64,000 nt of DNA from Verrucomicrobiota bacterium (GTDB lineage: Bacteria; Verrucomicrobiota; Verrucomicrobiia; JADLBR01). The DNA lies in NCBI GenBank assembly GCA_029560585.1, contig JAKQKQ010000005.1, positions 62,001 to 126,000 of the forward strand, in the 5' to 3' direction. The position numbers were made by a program, and so were the translations under genes. This document shows positions 8,818 through 17,661 of this stretch, in pieces; within the stretch, counting starts at the first letter, position 1; each line of letters starts with the position of its first letter. A model generated the notes under the pieces. That model did not search any database and was not told the DNA's origin. It worked only from the letters and a program-made list of their open reading frames with translations.

Positions 8818-9563
8818 TGGGTGCCTTTCTCCTGAGCAGCTGTGATCTCAGAAACCTTCTCCACAAACTTACCCGCAGGGCCGCTGATGTCGCTGTCCCC
8901 CCGAGCAATGGCGCGAGCCAAATCCATCGCCTCCTTGCCTGCATCACCCATCAACCTCCCGAATGCCGTAATTGCCGCTTCGTCCTGATCGTTCGCAGGT
9001 TTGGATGCGCCAATCAGATCAAACCAAGTGTCAGGATCAGGGCAGTGAACAGGAATCACTGCCACTCCTACCGCTTGTGCAGTGTAACTTTTTATCCCGA
9101 ATCTGATCGGAGGCAGCGAGTATGCCTCGCAGAGGAGTTTTAGGGCAAGGGCTTCGTCGCCGTCGGGTTCTAGTAGATTGAAATCAACCAACCCAATGCC
9201 GTTCGCATCCAAATACTCGATAAAGCGAGTAGCGGAACGCTTGAAGTTTGAATCGACCGGTGTCGCGACGATCGATTGCCGGAAGTAAAGCCGAGGGTGC
9301 GAAGAAGCGACATCTCCCACCTGCGCGGCCCCAGACACAACTACGGAAATAATTGTTTGCTCGGCTTCCAACGCGCTCAAAAGCCCACTCCAATCGTCCC
9401 CGATATAGGTTCGATGAACAAAAATCACACCGGAGGTTATCGACGTCTGAGGCGGATCGCGTAGGATAAAGCGGTTATTCTGGAGTTGGACGGCCTTGGC
9501 GTTCGCCAGCATCTCAGTCCATTGCCGTGTTGGCGTAGAGTTGTCGAAGTAGTAGACATTCAT
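8814..9563 (-). CDS. Pseudo-receiver protein, unknown function
   Basis: 249 aa. The N-terminal 130 residues have receiver-like alternating strands (VYYFDNS, GVIFVHRTYIGDD, TIISVVVSG, QSIVATPVD) but lack the acidic pair and Lys-Pro, so a phosphorylation-deficient receiver is the best reading. The C-terminal half has no recognisable family. It starts 2 bp after the stop of the upstream receiver gene and its stop overlaps the start of the 1008-aa gene by 4 bp, so the three are surely co-translated. Confidence 0.7.
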   Translation of the reverse strand: MNVYYFDNSTPTRQWTEMLANAKAVQLQNNRFILRDPPQTSITSGVIFVHRTYIGDDWSGLLSALEAEQTIISVVVSGAAQVGDVASSHPRLYFRQSIVATPVDSNFKRSATRFIEYLDANGIGLVDFNLLEPDGDEALALKLLCEAYSLPPIRFGIKSYTAQAVGVAVIPVHCPDPDTWFDLIGASKPANDQDEAAITAFGRLMGDAGKEAMDLARAIARGDSDISGPAGKFVEKVSEITAAQEKGTQ

Positions 9564-9565
9564 AT

Positions 9566-10870
9566 TTATACAAGAAGTGTGTATTTGAATCTGCCCTCAA
9601 TGCAAACAGTATGCTCTATGGCGGTAGCGACAAACTGCTCACCACAGGCCACCTTCTGTAGCTTATGACGCGCCAGAGTTGCCTGCCCAGGCTTTCCGTT
9701 GCGTCCCGTCATTGTCGCTCGCTGTATCGGGTCCATGTTTAACTGCTCTATAACCGCTTGCGCGTCGTCTGGCGAACTTGCAGTGCCTGTAAAGCTAAAA
9801 CATATTGCACTATTATTTTGACTCACGTCGACAGTGAACCTCTCTCCGTTTCGGTCGGATGCGGCCAACATTACCAAGGCAGAAAGAAGCTGAGCATTTT
9901 CCGAATCGTCGTTGCCTCTGAACATCGAACGGTAATCAGTGCCTGGTGTAGGCTTAAGGCCGAGTAGCCATTCGGCCAGGCGAACGGAGATCCATCCGTG
10001 TAGTATGCCTTTCGCTGCAGCTACTGGCCAATACTTCTGAATGCCACCATTGCCGCAAGGAAGTTGCGTGCCAGGCAGCGGCAAACGACCGACCAGGTTT
10101 AGAAACATTTGGTTAAGTTTGTCAGTAATCTCTGCAGGAATCACAGCGAGATTTTGCCAGCCGTCCCCGGTTACCGAGTGCCACTCAGCGTGATCGAAGG
10201 GAGTCCGTGTTGCATCTGGACAAGGCCACGGCCCATTACGAGCCAAGAGCTCTGAAAAAATGCTCCACTTCTCTTGGAAGTCGCTATAGGGGTCAATACA
10301 CGCTCTGATTACGGCGGCGTTGCCACTGAGAATTTCTCGTATGTGTAATGGAACTGATGAAAACCCATGAGGGCGTAAAAATAGAAGCATTTTCCGCCAC
10401 CACGCTCCCACGCCCGTCTGATCGGGCCACGGTAATCGCTGAGGTGGATTTATGCCTCGATGCTGCAAATATTCCAGGGCGCCAATCGATTTTGCCGGAT
10501 CCTTGATTGTCGATATGGTGAGTAATGGTGTGCGATGCTGAATGCACACTGCCATTAGATAGCATGCGAGACGATATGCTTCATCGTTAGCAACGGCGCG
10601 GAAAAACCCGTCTCCAATGGTTCCCTCAGTCGTACCACTAAGCTTCGACACCACGGTGGTCGCAATAGTTTTCTGACGCGGCATGTATACATCTAAAAGC
10701 ACTACACCTCCCGACCCCTTTCTTGCGGCGTCCAGAAGCTCATCCGCCGATTTTAGTGCATCTTCAGAGCTTTGAAATCCGGGAGTCCAGTCTGGGCCCA
10801 ACTCCTGCAACTGCGGATCAAGCCACGAACGCTTTAGTGGATCGTCATCAATCAAGTATAGCTTTGGCAT
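9566..10870 (-). CDS. Response regulator with novel C-terminal domain
   Basis: 434 aa. The receiver domain spans about residues 1-150: LYLIDDD with D8-D10, phospho-acceptor D60 in VVLLDVYMP, and LLTIST with T118 or S120 as the switch residue. The usual Lys-Pro is replaced by LPWPD. The remaining 280 residues match no family I know; a Gly-containing end (RNGKPGQATLARHKL) is faintly like an ATP-lid region, but this is weak. The start overlaps the histidine-kinase gene by 19 bp, the classical kinase-regulator arrangement. Confidence 0.8.
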   Translation of the reverse strand: MPKLYLIDDDPLKRSWLDPQLQELGPDWTPGFQSSEDALKSADELLDAARKGSGGVVLLDVYMPRQKTIATTVVSKLSGTTEGTIGDGFFRAVANDEAYRLACYLMAVCIQHRTPLLTISTIKDPAKSIGALEYLQHRGINPPQRLPWPDQTGVGAWWRKMLLFLRPHGFSSVPLHIREILSGNAAVIRACIDPYSDFQEKWSIFSELLARNGPWPCPDATRTPFDHAEWHSVTGDGWQNLAVIPAEITDKLNQMFLNLVGRLPLPGTQLPCGNGGIQKYWPVAAAKGILHGWISVRLAEWLLGLKPTPGTDYRSMFRGNDDSENAQLLSALVMLAASDRNGERFTVDVSQNNSAICFSFTGTASSPDDAQAVIEQLNMDPIQRATMTGRNGKPGQATLARHKLQKVACGEQFVATAIEHTVCIEGRFKYTLLV

Positions 10871-13062
10871 AAAAAAGTGGATGGAAGCGGAAGAATCGAG
10901 ATGAAGCGCCCATCTGCGTCAGGCTGGAAATCTGGAGAACCCGGCATCTGTAGTGCGGCTGTTTTGCGCTCTTCGGGCGTCAGATAATGAGTGACGTAAC
11001 GTGATACGGCACCAAATGTTCCGCCCTTTATGCTGGAATACTCTGCAAATCCTTGGCTGTTTGTTGTCATTCTGCCATAATTGGTAATTTGTAATGATCT
11101 TCGGTCGGCGGCGAGAGTTATGCCGACGGCGGGCCTTTCGCTGTCTCGATGCTTAAGTATATTGCGTAATGCACATACTAGAGCGCATCCAACCATCACT
11201 TTGGTTGGGTATGCATCACTCAATGAGAACGAATCCACAGAAGCTTTTAACTTAGTCAAATCGAAAGAATGGACAGCTTCGTCCACCCTTCGACGAAATG
11301 AACTCTCAAAGAAAGGAGCTGAAGCTGTCTCCAACTCCGCAAGCTCTTGTATCTCCGCTGCTTGATGGAGCATGGCCGCTACGAAAGCGTGTATATCCGT
11401 TTCCTCGGCAAACCGGCAATCCACCTGGAGGCGGACGCTTTCAGGTGTGATTCCCTTCCCAGAGGCTCGATCCGAAGGCGAATCCGATAGAAGCAGCGTG
11501 TATAGATAACGTCGCACGATGGTTAAGACATATGACCGTTCAGACTTTCGCACCCGGCGGATGATACGGCGAGCTTCGTGGGACATCGCTTCAAGATGTT
11601 CCTCCCAGCCTTCCCTTAGTCCTGAACGACGCTGCTGTTCAAGATGCTTGAGTCCATCCCAAAACGTCTTCGCCCATGAAGTAACGCGAAGCCCATAGGA
11701 TTCAGCATCCGGTGTTTCCAATTCCGGGAGTATGCTATCAAACTTCGGAGTCAGGAGAATCGTGTTCTCGTCGTCCAGTCGAATGGACAGCCGCCATTCC
11801 GTTGCTGGAATCGGGTTTGTGCTTGAGAGCAGCATCCCATTGGAATCCGTCCAAAAAAAGCGTCGTTCCGGCACTGGAAGAGAGAACGGTGCAGCCGCTG
11901 CAATCCAACCATCAATGTGATGAAACCGCTCGATAAAGTAATCGACAGGTGTGTTTTCGGTCGCATCTACAAACCCAGCCAACTCCTCATCCATCGTATG
12001 CTCAGAAATGGAGTCTGCGAAATCGTTCAGGTTTGCACGGAGTATCTCCCGATAGAGATGAGATGAGGCGTTTACTGTTAGCTTTTCAACGAAGGCATTC
12101 CTAATATCTGGCCGATCTACTTGGATAAAGAGCCAGCCAAGAAAGGCACCTATTAATCCATTTCGCTCCCATCGGTCATAAAGAGGAAGCACAATGCCTT
12201 TGAACGACGTAGCAGCATCAGCTGCCGCTTTCGGTCGCCTAAAGAAGCGGTCACACAGCGAGAAGAACTGTTTAAGGTCGCCAGCAAGTTCGCCATAGAA
12301 ATCAGCGACCTCGACGTCAAAGTCGGATGCAGGAATCGTATGAATATCGCCGTCAACGATGTCTTCGAAATCTTCAATGCGGGAGAGATCTGTCGGAGAG
12401 GGATCACAGGCAGTGAAGCGCTTTGCTTTGATCCAAGGAGGGTCAAGATTACTCTCGTAAATGTGGAAGAACGGGAAACAGCCGGGGTTATCGTGGAGAA
12501 ATTCTGACAGTCGGCGGTCGAGAACCGATGGGGTGCCGCCTGCATATTCCAGATGTGAATATGCGTCCACTAACCGCTCAAAAGCGTCCTTAGCATTCAG
12601 CCTTTGTTCCCACGAGTGGAGGTTGTAGGCCTTTGCTGTCGGAAGCAGGTGATTGAAGACCAAGCGAAGCCTTTCGGAGGAAAATGCTGCTTTAAACTGC
12701 AAAAGGTTCGCAGCATCTCGAATCCATTCGTAGAGGCTTCTTTTCCCTGTGCCATTGAAACTGAAGCTCTCGATAAAGCTTGGGTGGAAAAACCTCGGGT
12801 ATCTTTTGGAAGTGGAACGAGGGGCGTCTTTGTCTTCAGTAATTCCATCTCGTGCAACGAAAAGCACCTGCAAATGCTCTTTATTCGCTCCGGCGGCATC
12901 GTCTGTGATGTTTGGCCCCAGAAAAGTTTCTTCCAAGTCTTTCGCAAGGCGCTTGGACCGCTCGTAGTGATTGTAAATTGCGAGGGGGCCAAAGAGCTGA
13001 GAGTCGGACGGACCAGTTGGCATTATCTCGCCATTATTCCCGATGTTGTTTGCCAAAGTCAT
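10852..13062 (-). CDS. Divergent histidine kinase-like protein
   Basis: 736 aa from the ATG at 13062, 7 bp after the permease stop; ATG 13023 is an alternative. Residues 1-480 form a large soluble sensory region of no known family with no membrane segment. EAMSHEARRI at 491-500 matches the H-box of sensor kinases (H495 phospho-acceptor). Residues 610-695 resemble a reduced HATPase_c domain: N634 in ALRNILKH (N box), ITNYG at 659-663 instead of DxGxG, and GGTFGAVSRYV at 680-690 as the G2-like box. The missing Asp in the G1 box makes ATP use uncertain. It heads the signalling part of the unit and overlaps the next regulator gene. Confidence 0.75.
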   Translation of the reverse strand: MTLANNIGNNGEIMPTGPSDSQLFGPLAIYNHYERSKRLAKDLEETFLGPNITDDAAGANKEHLQVLFVARDGITEDKDAPRSTSKRYPRFFHPSFIESFSFNGTGKRSLYEWIRDAANLLQFKAAFSSERLRLVFNHLLPTAKAYNLHSWEQRLNAKDAFERLVDAYSHLEYAGGTPSVLDRRLSEFLHDNPGCFPFFHIYESNLDPPWIKAKRFTACDPSPTDLSRIEDFEDIVDGDIHTIPASDFDVEVADFYGELAGDLKQFFSLCDRFFRRPKAAADAATSFKGIVLPLYDRWERNGLIGAFLGWLFIQVDRPDIRNAFVEKLTVNASSHLYREILRANLNDFADSISEHTMDEELAGFVDATENTPVDYFIERFHHIDGWIAAAAPFSLPVPERRFFWTDSNGMLLSSTNPIPATEWRLSIRLDDENTILLTPKFDSILPELETPDAESYGLRVTSWAKTFWDGLKHLEQQRRSGLREGWEEHLEAMSHEARRIIRRVRKSERSYVLTIVRRYLYTLLLSDSPSDRASGKGITPESVRLQVDCRFAEETDIHAFVAAMLHQAAEIQELAELETASAPFFESSFRRRVDEAVHSFDLTKLKASVDSFSLSDAYPTKVMVGCALVCALRNILKHRDSERPAVGITLAADRRSLQITNYGRMTTNSQGFAEYSSIKGGTFGAVSRYVTHYLTPEERKTAALQMPGSPDFQPDADGRFISILPLPSTFLCQSYT

Positions 13063-13069
13063 TGGCTTG

Positions 13070-13885
13070 TCAGGCACGAGAGGAGGTTGGGATGGATCGG
13101 CTCCACAAGGCCGCGAGACCAAAGGCGGCAAGGGAGAGCAGTATGACCATGATGCATGGAGCGAAGCCGAGCCACGGGGCGGCATTCAGCCGAGACAGAC
13201 CCGCGTAAAGCAGACGCCCCAGCGTAGGAGTGGGCGGTTGAGCGCCAAGGCCGAAGAAGCCCAGGCCGACATCGAGACCGATGAGTTCGGGCATCAGCAG
13301 GAGGACAGCGGTGAACGCTGGAAGGAAGGCGACGGGGAGTGTCTGACGCAGCATAATCGTGGTGGCCGGAAATCCGAAGGCACGGGCAGCCAGCACATGG
13401 CGTGCGCTACGAAGCCGGATGAACTCAGCGCGGGCCAGACGAGCGGGAGCAGCCCATGCACACAACCCAACGATGACGAATGCCCCGAAGAATCCTGGTC
13501 GCCAGACGGCTGCCGCGACCACGACCAGCAGGAAAAACGGAACCGTATGAAGAAGCGCGATAAACCAGGAGATTACACGGTCGGGCCACTGGCCGTGATA
13601 CCACCCCGCCAAGCCGCCCATGATCAAAGCGAGAGCCAGCGCGAGCACTAGCGCGAGGCTGGCGGCACCGAGGGAAAGCCCACCGGCGAGAAGCAGCCGG
13701 GCGGAGAGGGATCGCCCGAGTTCATCGCGTCCGACCCATTGCCCGGCTCCCGGAGCTTCCAATGCGGACTCCGGCTGCGGTGTGAGCGGATCGAGGGAGT
13801 GCCCAAACCAAACCAAGCCAATCGGCAGAGCCACCAGAAAGGCAATGCTGAGGCAGGCAAGGATGGCGAGACGGGAGGGGGTCAT
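13070..13885 (-). CDS. Peptide ABC transporter permease (DppC/OppC type)
   Basis: 271 aa with about six hydrophobic segments. An N-terminal helix is followed by the periplasmic stretch that in this family precedes GRDELGRSLSARLLLAGG, the conserved entry to the BPD_transp_1 domain. The coupling-helix region reads RSARHVLAARAFG. The start overlaps the first permease by 4 bp (ATGA). The protein is slightly shorter than typical DppC (about 290-300 aa). It forms the channel with its neighbour for substrate delivered by the binding protein encoded at 14827-16452. Confidence 0.9.
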   Translation of the reverse strand: MTPSRLAILACLSIAFLVALPIGLVWFGHSLDPLTPQPESALEAPGAGQWVGRDELGRSLSARLLLAGGLSLGAASLALVLALALALIMGGLAGWYHGQWPDRVISWFIALLHTVPFFLLVVVAAAVWRPGFFGAFVIVGLCAWAAPARLARAEFIRLRSARHVLAARAFGFPATTIMLRQTLPVAFLPAFTAVLLLMPELIGLDVGLGFFGLGAQPPTPTLGRLLYAGLSRLNAAPWLGFAPCIMVILLSLAAFGLAALWSRSIPTSSRA

Positions 13886-14817
13886 GCCGAGATTCTTGGG
13901 TCGAGCAGCGGATTGACGGTTTCGGACACAAAATGGAGGGTGATGAAGACAATGGAGTTAACGATCAGGATTCCTTGAAGCATCGGGTAATCGTTTCCCT
14001 GAATCGCGGCCAGAAGCAGTGTGCCCAGCCCGGGCAGGCTAAATACGATCTCGATGACGAGGGATGCAAACAGCACGAGGCTGAGCTGGGCCACCACAAC
14101 GGCGATCACAGCCGACAACGATGGCGCCATGAGAGCATCAAAAAACAGCTTCCATCGGCCATGTCCGTAGGCCCTTGCCGACCTGTAGTGTGGTCCGGAG
14201 CGCATCGCTGAAAATCTCGACCCGAGCGTGGTGGTGAGGACCGATGCCGGGTAAATCGCCGCCACTAGGCTCGGAAGCAGGGGAGCGGCCAACATACCTG
14301 ATCCAGAAAAGATCAACCCCGGAAACCAGAGCGCCGCCGCGAGCGCAAGGAGCACCGCAGAAAGGAACGATGGAAGCGCGGACGGCGCACGGGACACCAG
14401 CAATAGAGGAGATGCAGCAGGGAAGAAATGCACAACCGCCAGGAGTAGGAGCGAAAAGCAGACGGCAATCACGACCGCCTGAAAACCAAGACTGAAAGTG
14501 AGGCGAAACTTCTCCCGGACCTCGGGTCCGACGGAGCGCCCATCCAATAGCGATTTGCCGAAATCGAGCCTCAGAGCGGATAGAGTATTGCCCCCGATGC
14601 GCTCGAGGAGCGGGCGATCCAGCCCCATCTTCTCGCGGAGTCGCCCCACGGATTCTTGGCTGGCGTAGGGCCCAAGCGCACGGCGGGCGGCATCGCCCGG
14701 CACGGCTTCAAACAGAATCTGGGCAAGCAGGAGCGCACCGAGAAACAGCGACGCCGCATAGCCACCGTGGCGCAAGAGCGCCCGGAGCATCGAGTTTCGT
14801 TCGGTTGTCAACTCCAT
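13882..14817 (-). CDS. Peptide ABC transporter permease (DppB/OppB type)
   Basis: 311 aa. It has an N-terminal transmembrane helix, then the long loop with PGDAARRALGPYAS and LGLDRPLLER-type residues typical of DppB, then several further helices. HYRSARAYGHGRWKLFF near residue 215 is the EAA-like coupling segment that contacts the ATPase. The C-terminus VNPLLDPRISA matches the family ending (YaxxDPRI). The gene lies 9 bp after the binding-protein stop. Together with the next gene it completes the membrane part of the importer. Confidence 0.9.
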   Translation of the reverse strand: MELTTERNSMLRALLRHGGYAASLFLGALLLAQILFEAVPGDAARRALGPYASQESVGRLREKMGLDRPLLERIGGNTLSALRLDFGKSLLDGRSVGPEVREKFRLTFSLGFQAVVIAVCFSLLLLAVVHFFPAASPLLLVSRAPSALPSFLSAVLLALAAALWFPGLIFSGSGMLAAPLLPSLVAAIYPASVLTTTLGSRFSAMRSGPHYRSARAYGHGRWKLFFDALMAPSLSAVIAVVVAQLSLVLFASLVIEIVFSLPGLGTLLLAAIQGNDYPMLQGILIVNSIVFITLHFVSETVNPLLDPRISA

Positions 14818-14826
14818 GGATTCGTT

Positions 14827-16452
14827 TCATGGAATCGTAACATCCTGAAACGGCAGGATGTTGTTGCCGCTGATCCAGACCCCCGCGGTTCCCGCACGGG
14901 CGAGGACGGCGGAGCGTTTCTGAAAAAGGAAAGCTGCGGGGGATTCGCCAACCAGGAGGTTCTCGGCGGTGCGCACCAGATCGAAATTTGGTTTATTCTC
15001 CGGAGTCGGCTTGGCCAGATCGCCGAGAAGCGCGTTGAAGCGATCATCCTTGAACCCAAAAAGATTCGGAACCGGAATAGCCTCTGGAGAGAAGAAGCCG
15101 CTCAAAATCAATTCAGGTGTAGAGAAGACGTATTCAAAGGAGAGCATGAACGCCTGAGCGTTGTTCTTCAGCACGCGGTCGATCACTCCGTTGAAATCGA
15201 GGCGGGTGATGGTTGCGGTGATTCCGACTGCGGCCAGTTGGCTTTGAATCAACTCCGCGACCTGCTCCGACGCATCCTTTTCATGGACGAGGATTTCGAT
15301 TGTCTTGGGGACATCGGGATTGTCGGAAAGATCCTTCTTCGCACCATCCACGGATTCCCAATCGGTTAGCGGAGAAGGCTGATAACCGCGCAAGCCTATC
15401 GGCAACGGTCCTGCGGCGGGTGTGCCAAGCCCCCCTGTTACGGTGGTGGCGATCTCGGCACGGCGGATTGCCTTGGAGACCGCGACGCGGAGCGGACGCG
15501 GCACCTGGGTATAGTTGAATCCAAGAAAGTGCGAGTTGAAGACCGGATGGACGGTGGCCGTGAAAGCGCCGAACGCCGGTTGGAGCCGGATGCTCGTTTC
15601 AGAAGGGCCGGGCTTCTGGACGGCCACTTCGCTGACCAGCGTGTCGGGAAGCCGCATCAAGCCGATTTTGCCTCCCCGGAGTTCGGCCAGGCGGATAGCA
15701 TCGTTCTTGATGACCCGGAATGCGAGTTCCGACACGTTCCCATCCGCTTTGCCCCAGTAGTCGGGATTTCGGAATAGCTTCACCTCATTGTCCTTCCGGG
15801 AGACCAGTTGAAAGGGTCCGGTTCCCACCAAAACCGTCCGCCCGAAAACGTCGGGACCGAGATTCACAGCCTCTCTTGGCACGACGGCGAACCAAGGTGA
15901 AGTGAGCCGGTAGAGAAAGGCCGGATCGGGCTTGGTGAGTCTCACAACAACCGAATCGCCCTCGACACGGACGCCGGAAAGAGCATCGGTCTTTCCCGCA
16001 TTGAAATCCGGAGCACCCTCGACAACCCCGACGAGCGCGAAGGCGGATGGTGAGCCCTGCGACAGAATCCGCCGCAGGCTGTAGGCGATGTCTTCCGCCG
16101 TCATCTCACGAGTGCGCGCGGTGCCAAAACAGTCGCTGAGGTGGAACTTCACCCCGCTTCGGACCTGCAGTTTCCATTCTGTCGAATCTGCGTTGCCGAT
16201 CCAAGACTCGATCAGGGCCGGCGCGAGTTCGTCTTTCTCGTCCAGCGTCACCAATCCCTCGACGACCTGTGCGGCGACCCTAAGAGTGAAGTTGTCCACG
16301 ATCTTGGCGGGGTCGAGGTTGATCAGGTCGTTCTCGACACCGACGACCAGTGTCTTGGAATCCCCCTGAGGTGCGGTTGGCCTGCGCAAGACCACGAATG
16401 CCGCAACAGCGGCGGAGAGGATGGCGGCGATGAGAAGGGTGCGTTTGCTCAT
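14827..16452 (-). CDS. Extracellular peptide-binding protein, SBP_bac_5 family
   Basis: 541 aa. An uncleaved anchor or Sec signal covers residues 4-22. The mature protein shows the family-5 signature TLVVGVENDLINLDPAK, later the LVGTGPFQLVS and LFRNPDYWGK blocks, and a C-terminal lobe with LFGFKDDRFNALL. This family binds oligopeptides or dipeptides and delivers them to Dpp/Opp permeases. It lies 15 bp after the radical SAM gene, which is an unusual neighbour for a nutrient importer; with the kinase downstream, sensing or retrieval of a modified peptide is a reasonable inference. The ligand cannot be read from sequence. Confidence 0.9.
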   Translation of the reverse strand: MSKRTLLIAAILSAAVAAFVVLRRPTAPQGDSKTLVVGVENDLINLDPAKIVDNFTLRVAAQVVEGLVTLDEKDELAPALIESWIGNADSTEWKLQVRSGVKFHLSDCFGTARTREMTAEDIAYSLRRILSQGSPSAFALVGVVEGAPDFNAGKTDALSGVRVEGDSVVVRLTKPDPAFLYRLTSPWFAVVPREAVNLGPDVFGRTVLVGTGPFQLVSRKDNEVKLFRNPDYWGKADGNVSELAFRVIKNDAIRLAELRGGKIGLMRLPDTLVSEVAVQKPGPSETSIRLQPAFGAFTATVHPVFNSHFLGFNYTQVPRPLRVAVSKAIRRAEIATTVTGGLGTPAAGPLPIGLRGYQPSPLTDWESVDGAKKDLSDNPDVPKTIEILVHEKDASEQVAELIQSQLAAVGITATITRLDFNGVIDRVLKNNAQAFMLSFEYVFSTPELILSGFFSPEAIPVPNLFGFKDDRFNALLGDLAKPTPENKPNFDLVRTAENLLVGESPAAFLFQKRSAVLARAGTAGVWISGNNILPFQDVTIP

Positions 16453-16467
16453 GGGTGTCAGCCTGGT

Positions 16468-17661
16468 TCACGTCACGGATTCAGCCACAATCCCGACCAG
16501 TCGGGGCAGCAGGGTTCTGTGGTATTCGCCGATGATCCGGCCCACGCGAGGCGAGTCTTGGGCGGCACGCATCATGGCAGGGAAATCGAATCCATTCTCA
16601 CGGGCGGTGGCAAGGATTCGCAATGGGTAGAGCCTGGTGTCGAAGATGTCATCGACCGACAGCACGCTGCCTTCCGGGGTAATCCGGACGGAGTGGTATC
16701 CGGCCCATGGGATCGGAAAGAACTTGAACTGCATCCGGAAACCGTTCGGGAACGCGTAATCGATCCACGGCACACGGCTGCGGTCCATTTCGATCCGGTC
16801 GAGCGAAAACCAATCGGAACGGAGGAATGCGGTGAGCGCCTCCGGGCAAAGCGTATCAACCTCGACGAACACGGTGAGGGGCCGGTCGAGTTGAGCCGCG
16901 CCCAGGCCGCGAAGCTCCCGGAAGAACCGATCATGGTCTTCGGCGGAAAGCGTCAGACCGGTGTCGTTATAGGGAGCCGGGTGATAGAAACTGACGCCGA
17001 CGTGCTGGATGCCCAGCCCATTCATGTGCAGGACGGCTTCGTTGAAGCGCGGCAGATTCCGCTTCTGGGCGGTGAGGCTGACAAACGCGCGCGGCCCGAG
17101 AATCTGGGCCGCCCATTCAAGGTTGGGCCGGACGGCGGCGAATGCGCCGGGCCCTCGGATCGCGTCGTGGTCTTCGGGCAGGCCGTCCACACTGATGTCG
17201 AGGAAGGTCAGGTGGGCACCCTCGATGAGTTGGCGATGCGGGGCGATAAGGGTGCCGTTGGTGATCACGCCGATGCGCTTTTCAGGAGCGATGCGGCGGC
17301 GCAGTTCGACCAGCTTGTGAAGGAGGCCGGGGCCCTTGGTGCCGAGGAAGACCTCTTTCCCATTGAGGGAAAGCATGGTGGTATCATCAGCGAGCGCGGT
17401 CGCGAAAACGCGCTCCCATTCCGCTTCCCCCAGAGCGCGATCTGCCAGGGTCGGGACCTGCAGGTAGCAATGGCGGCAGGACAGGTTGCAGGAGTTGTTT
17501 ACCACCATGCTCACATTTACCGGGGTCGGATGAGTCCGGAGATGCGCGTCGAGACACGGCAGATCAACCGCGCCAGTCAAAAGCGAGCGGTAGAACTGGA
17601 CGTTTTCTAGATCGGGGGCGGAGCCGTTTCGGCCGCCGGCTGTTCCGGTTACGGCTGGCAT
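16468..17661 (-). CDS. Radical SAM protein within a peptide transporter operon
   Basis: 397 aa. The radical SAM cluster motif is CNLSCRHC with C58, C62 and C65, followed by normal SAM-domain blocks (GVITNGTLI, LDISVDGLPEDHD). The C-terminal part has the SPASM-like layout (RITPEGSVLSVDDIF) but without the cysteine set needed for auxiliary clusters, so only the SAM cluster is expected. The start has a good GGGAGG site and overlaps the ATPase stop by 13 bp. No precursor peptide was found beside it. Possible substrates are the peptide made at 21.5 kb, or a transported peptide; both are speculation. Confidence 0.85.
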   Translation of the reverse strand: MPAVTGTAGGRNGSAPDLENVQFYRSLLTGAVDLPCLDAHLRTHPTPVNVSMVVNNSCNLSCRHCYLQVPTLADRALGEAEWERVFATALADDTTMLSLNGKEVFLGTKGPGLLHKLVELRRRIAPEKRIGVITNGTLIAPHRQLIEGAHLTFLDISVDGLPEDHDAIRGPGAFAAVRPNLEWAAQILGPRAFVSLTAQKRNLPRFNEAVLHMNGLGIQHVGVSFYHPAPYNDTGLTLSAEDHDRFFRELRGLGAAQLDRPLTVFVEVDTLCPEALTAFLRSDWFSLDRIEMDRSRVPWIDYAFPNGFRMQFKFFPIPWAGYHSVRITPEGSVLSVDDIFDTRLYPLRILATARENGFDFPAMMRAAQDSPRVGRIIGEYHRTLLPRLVGIVAESVT

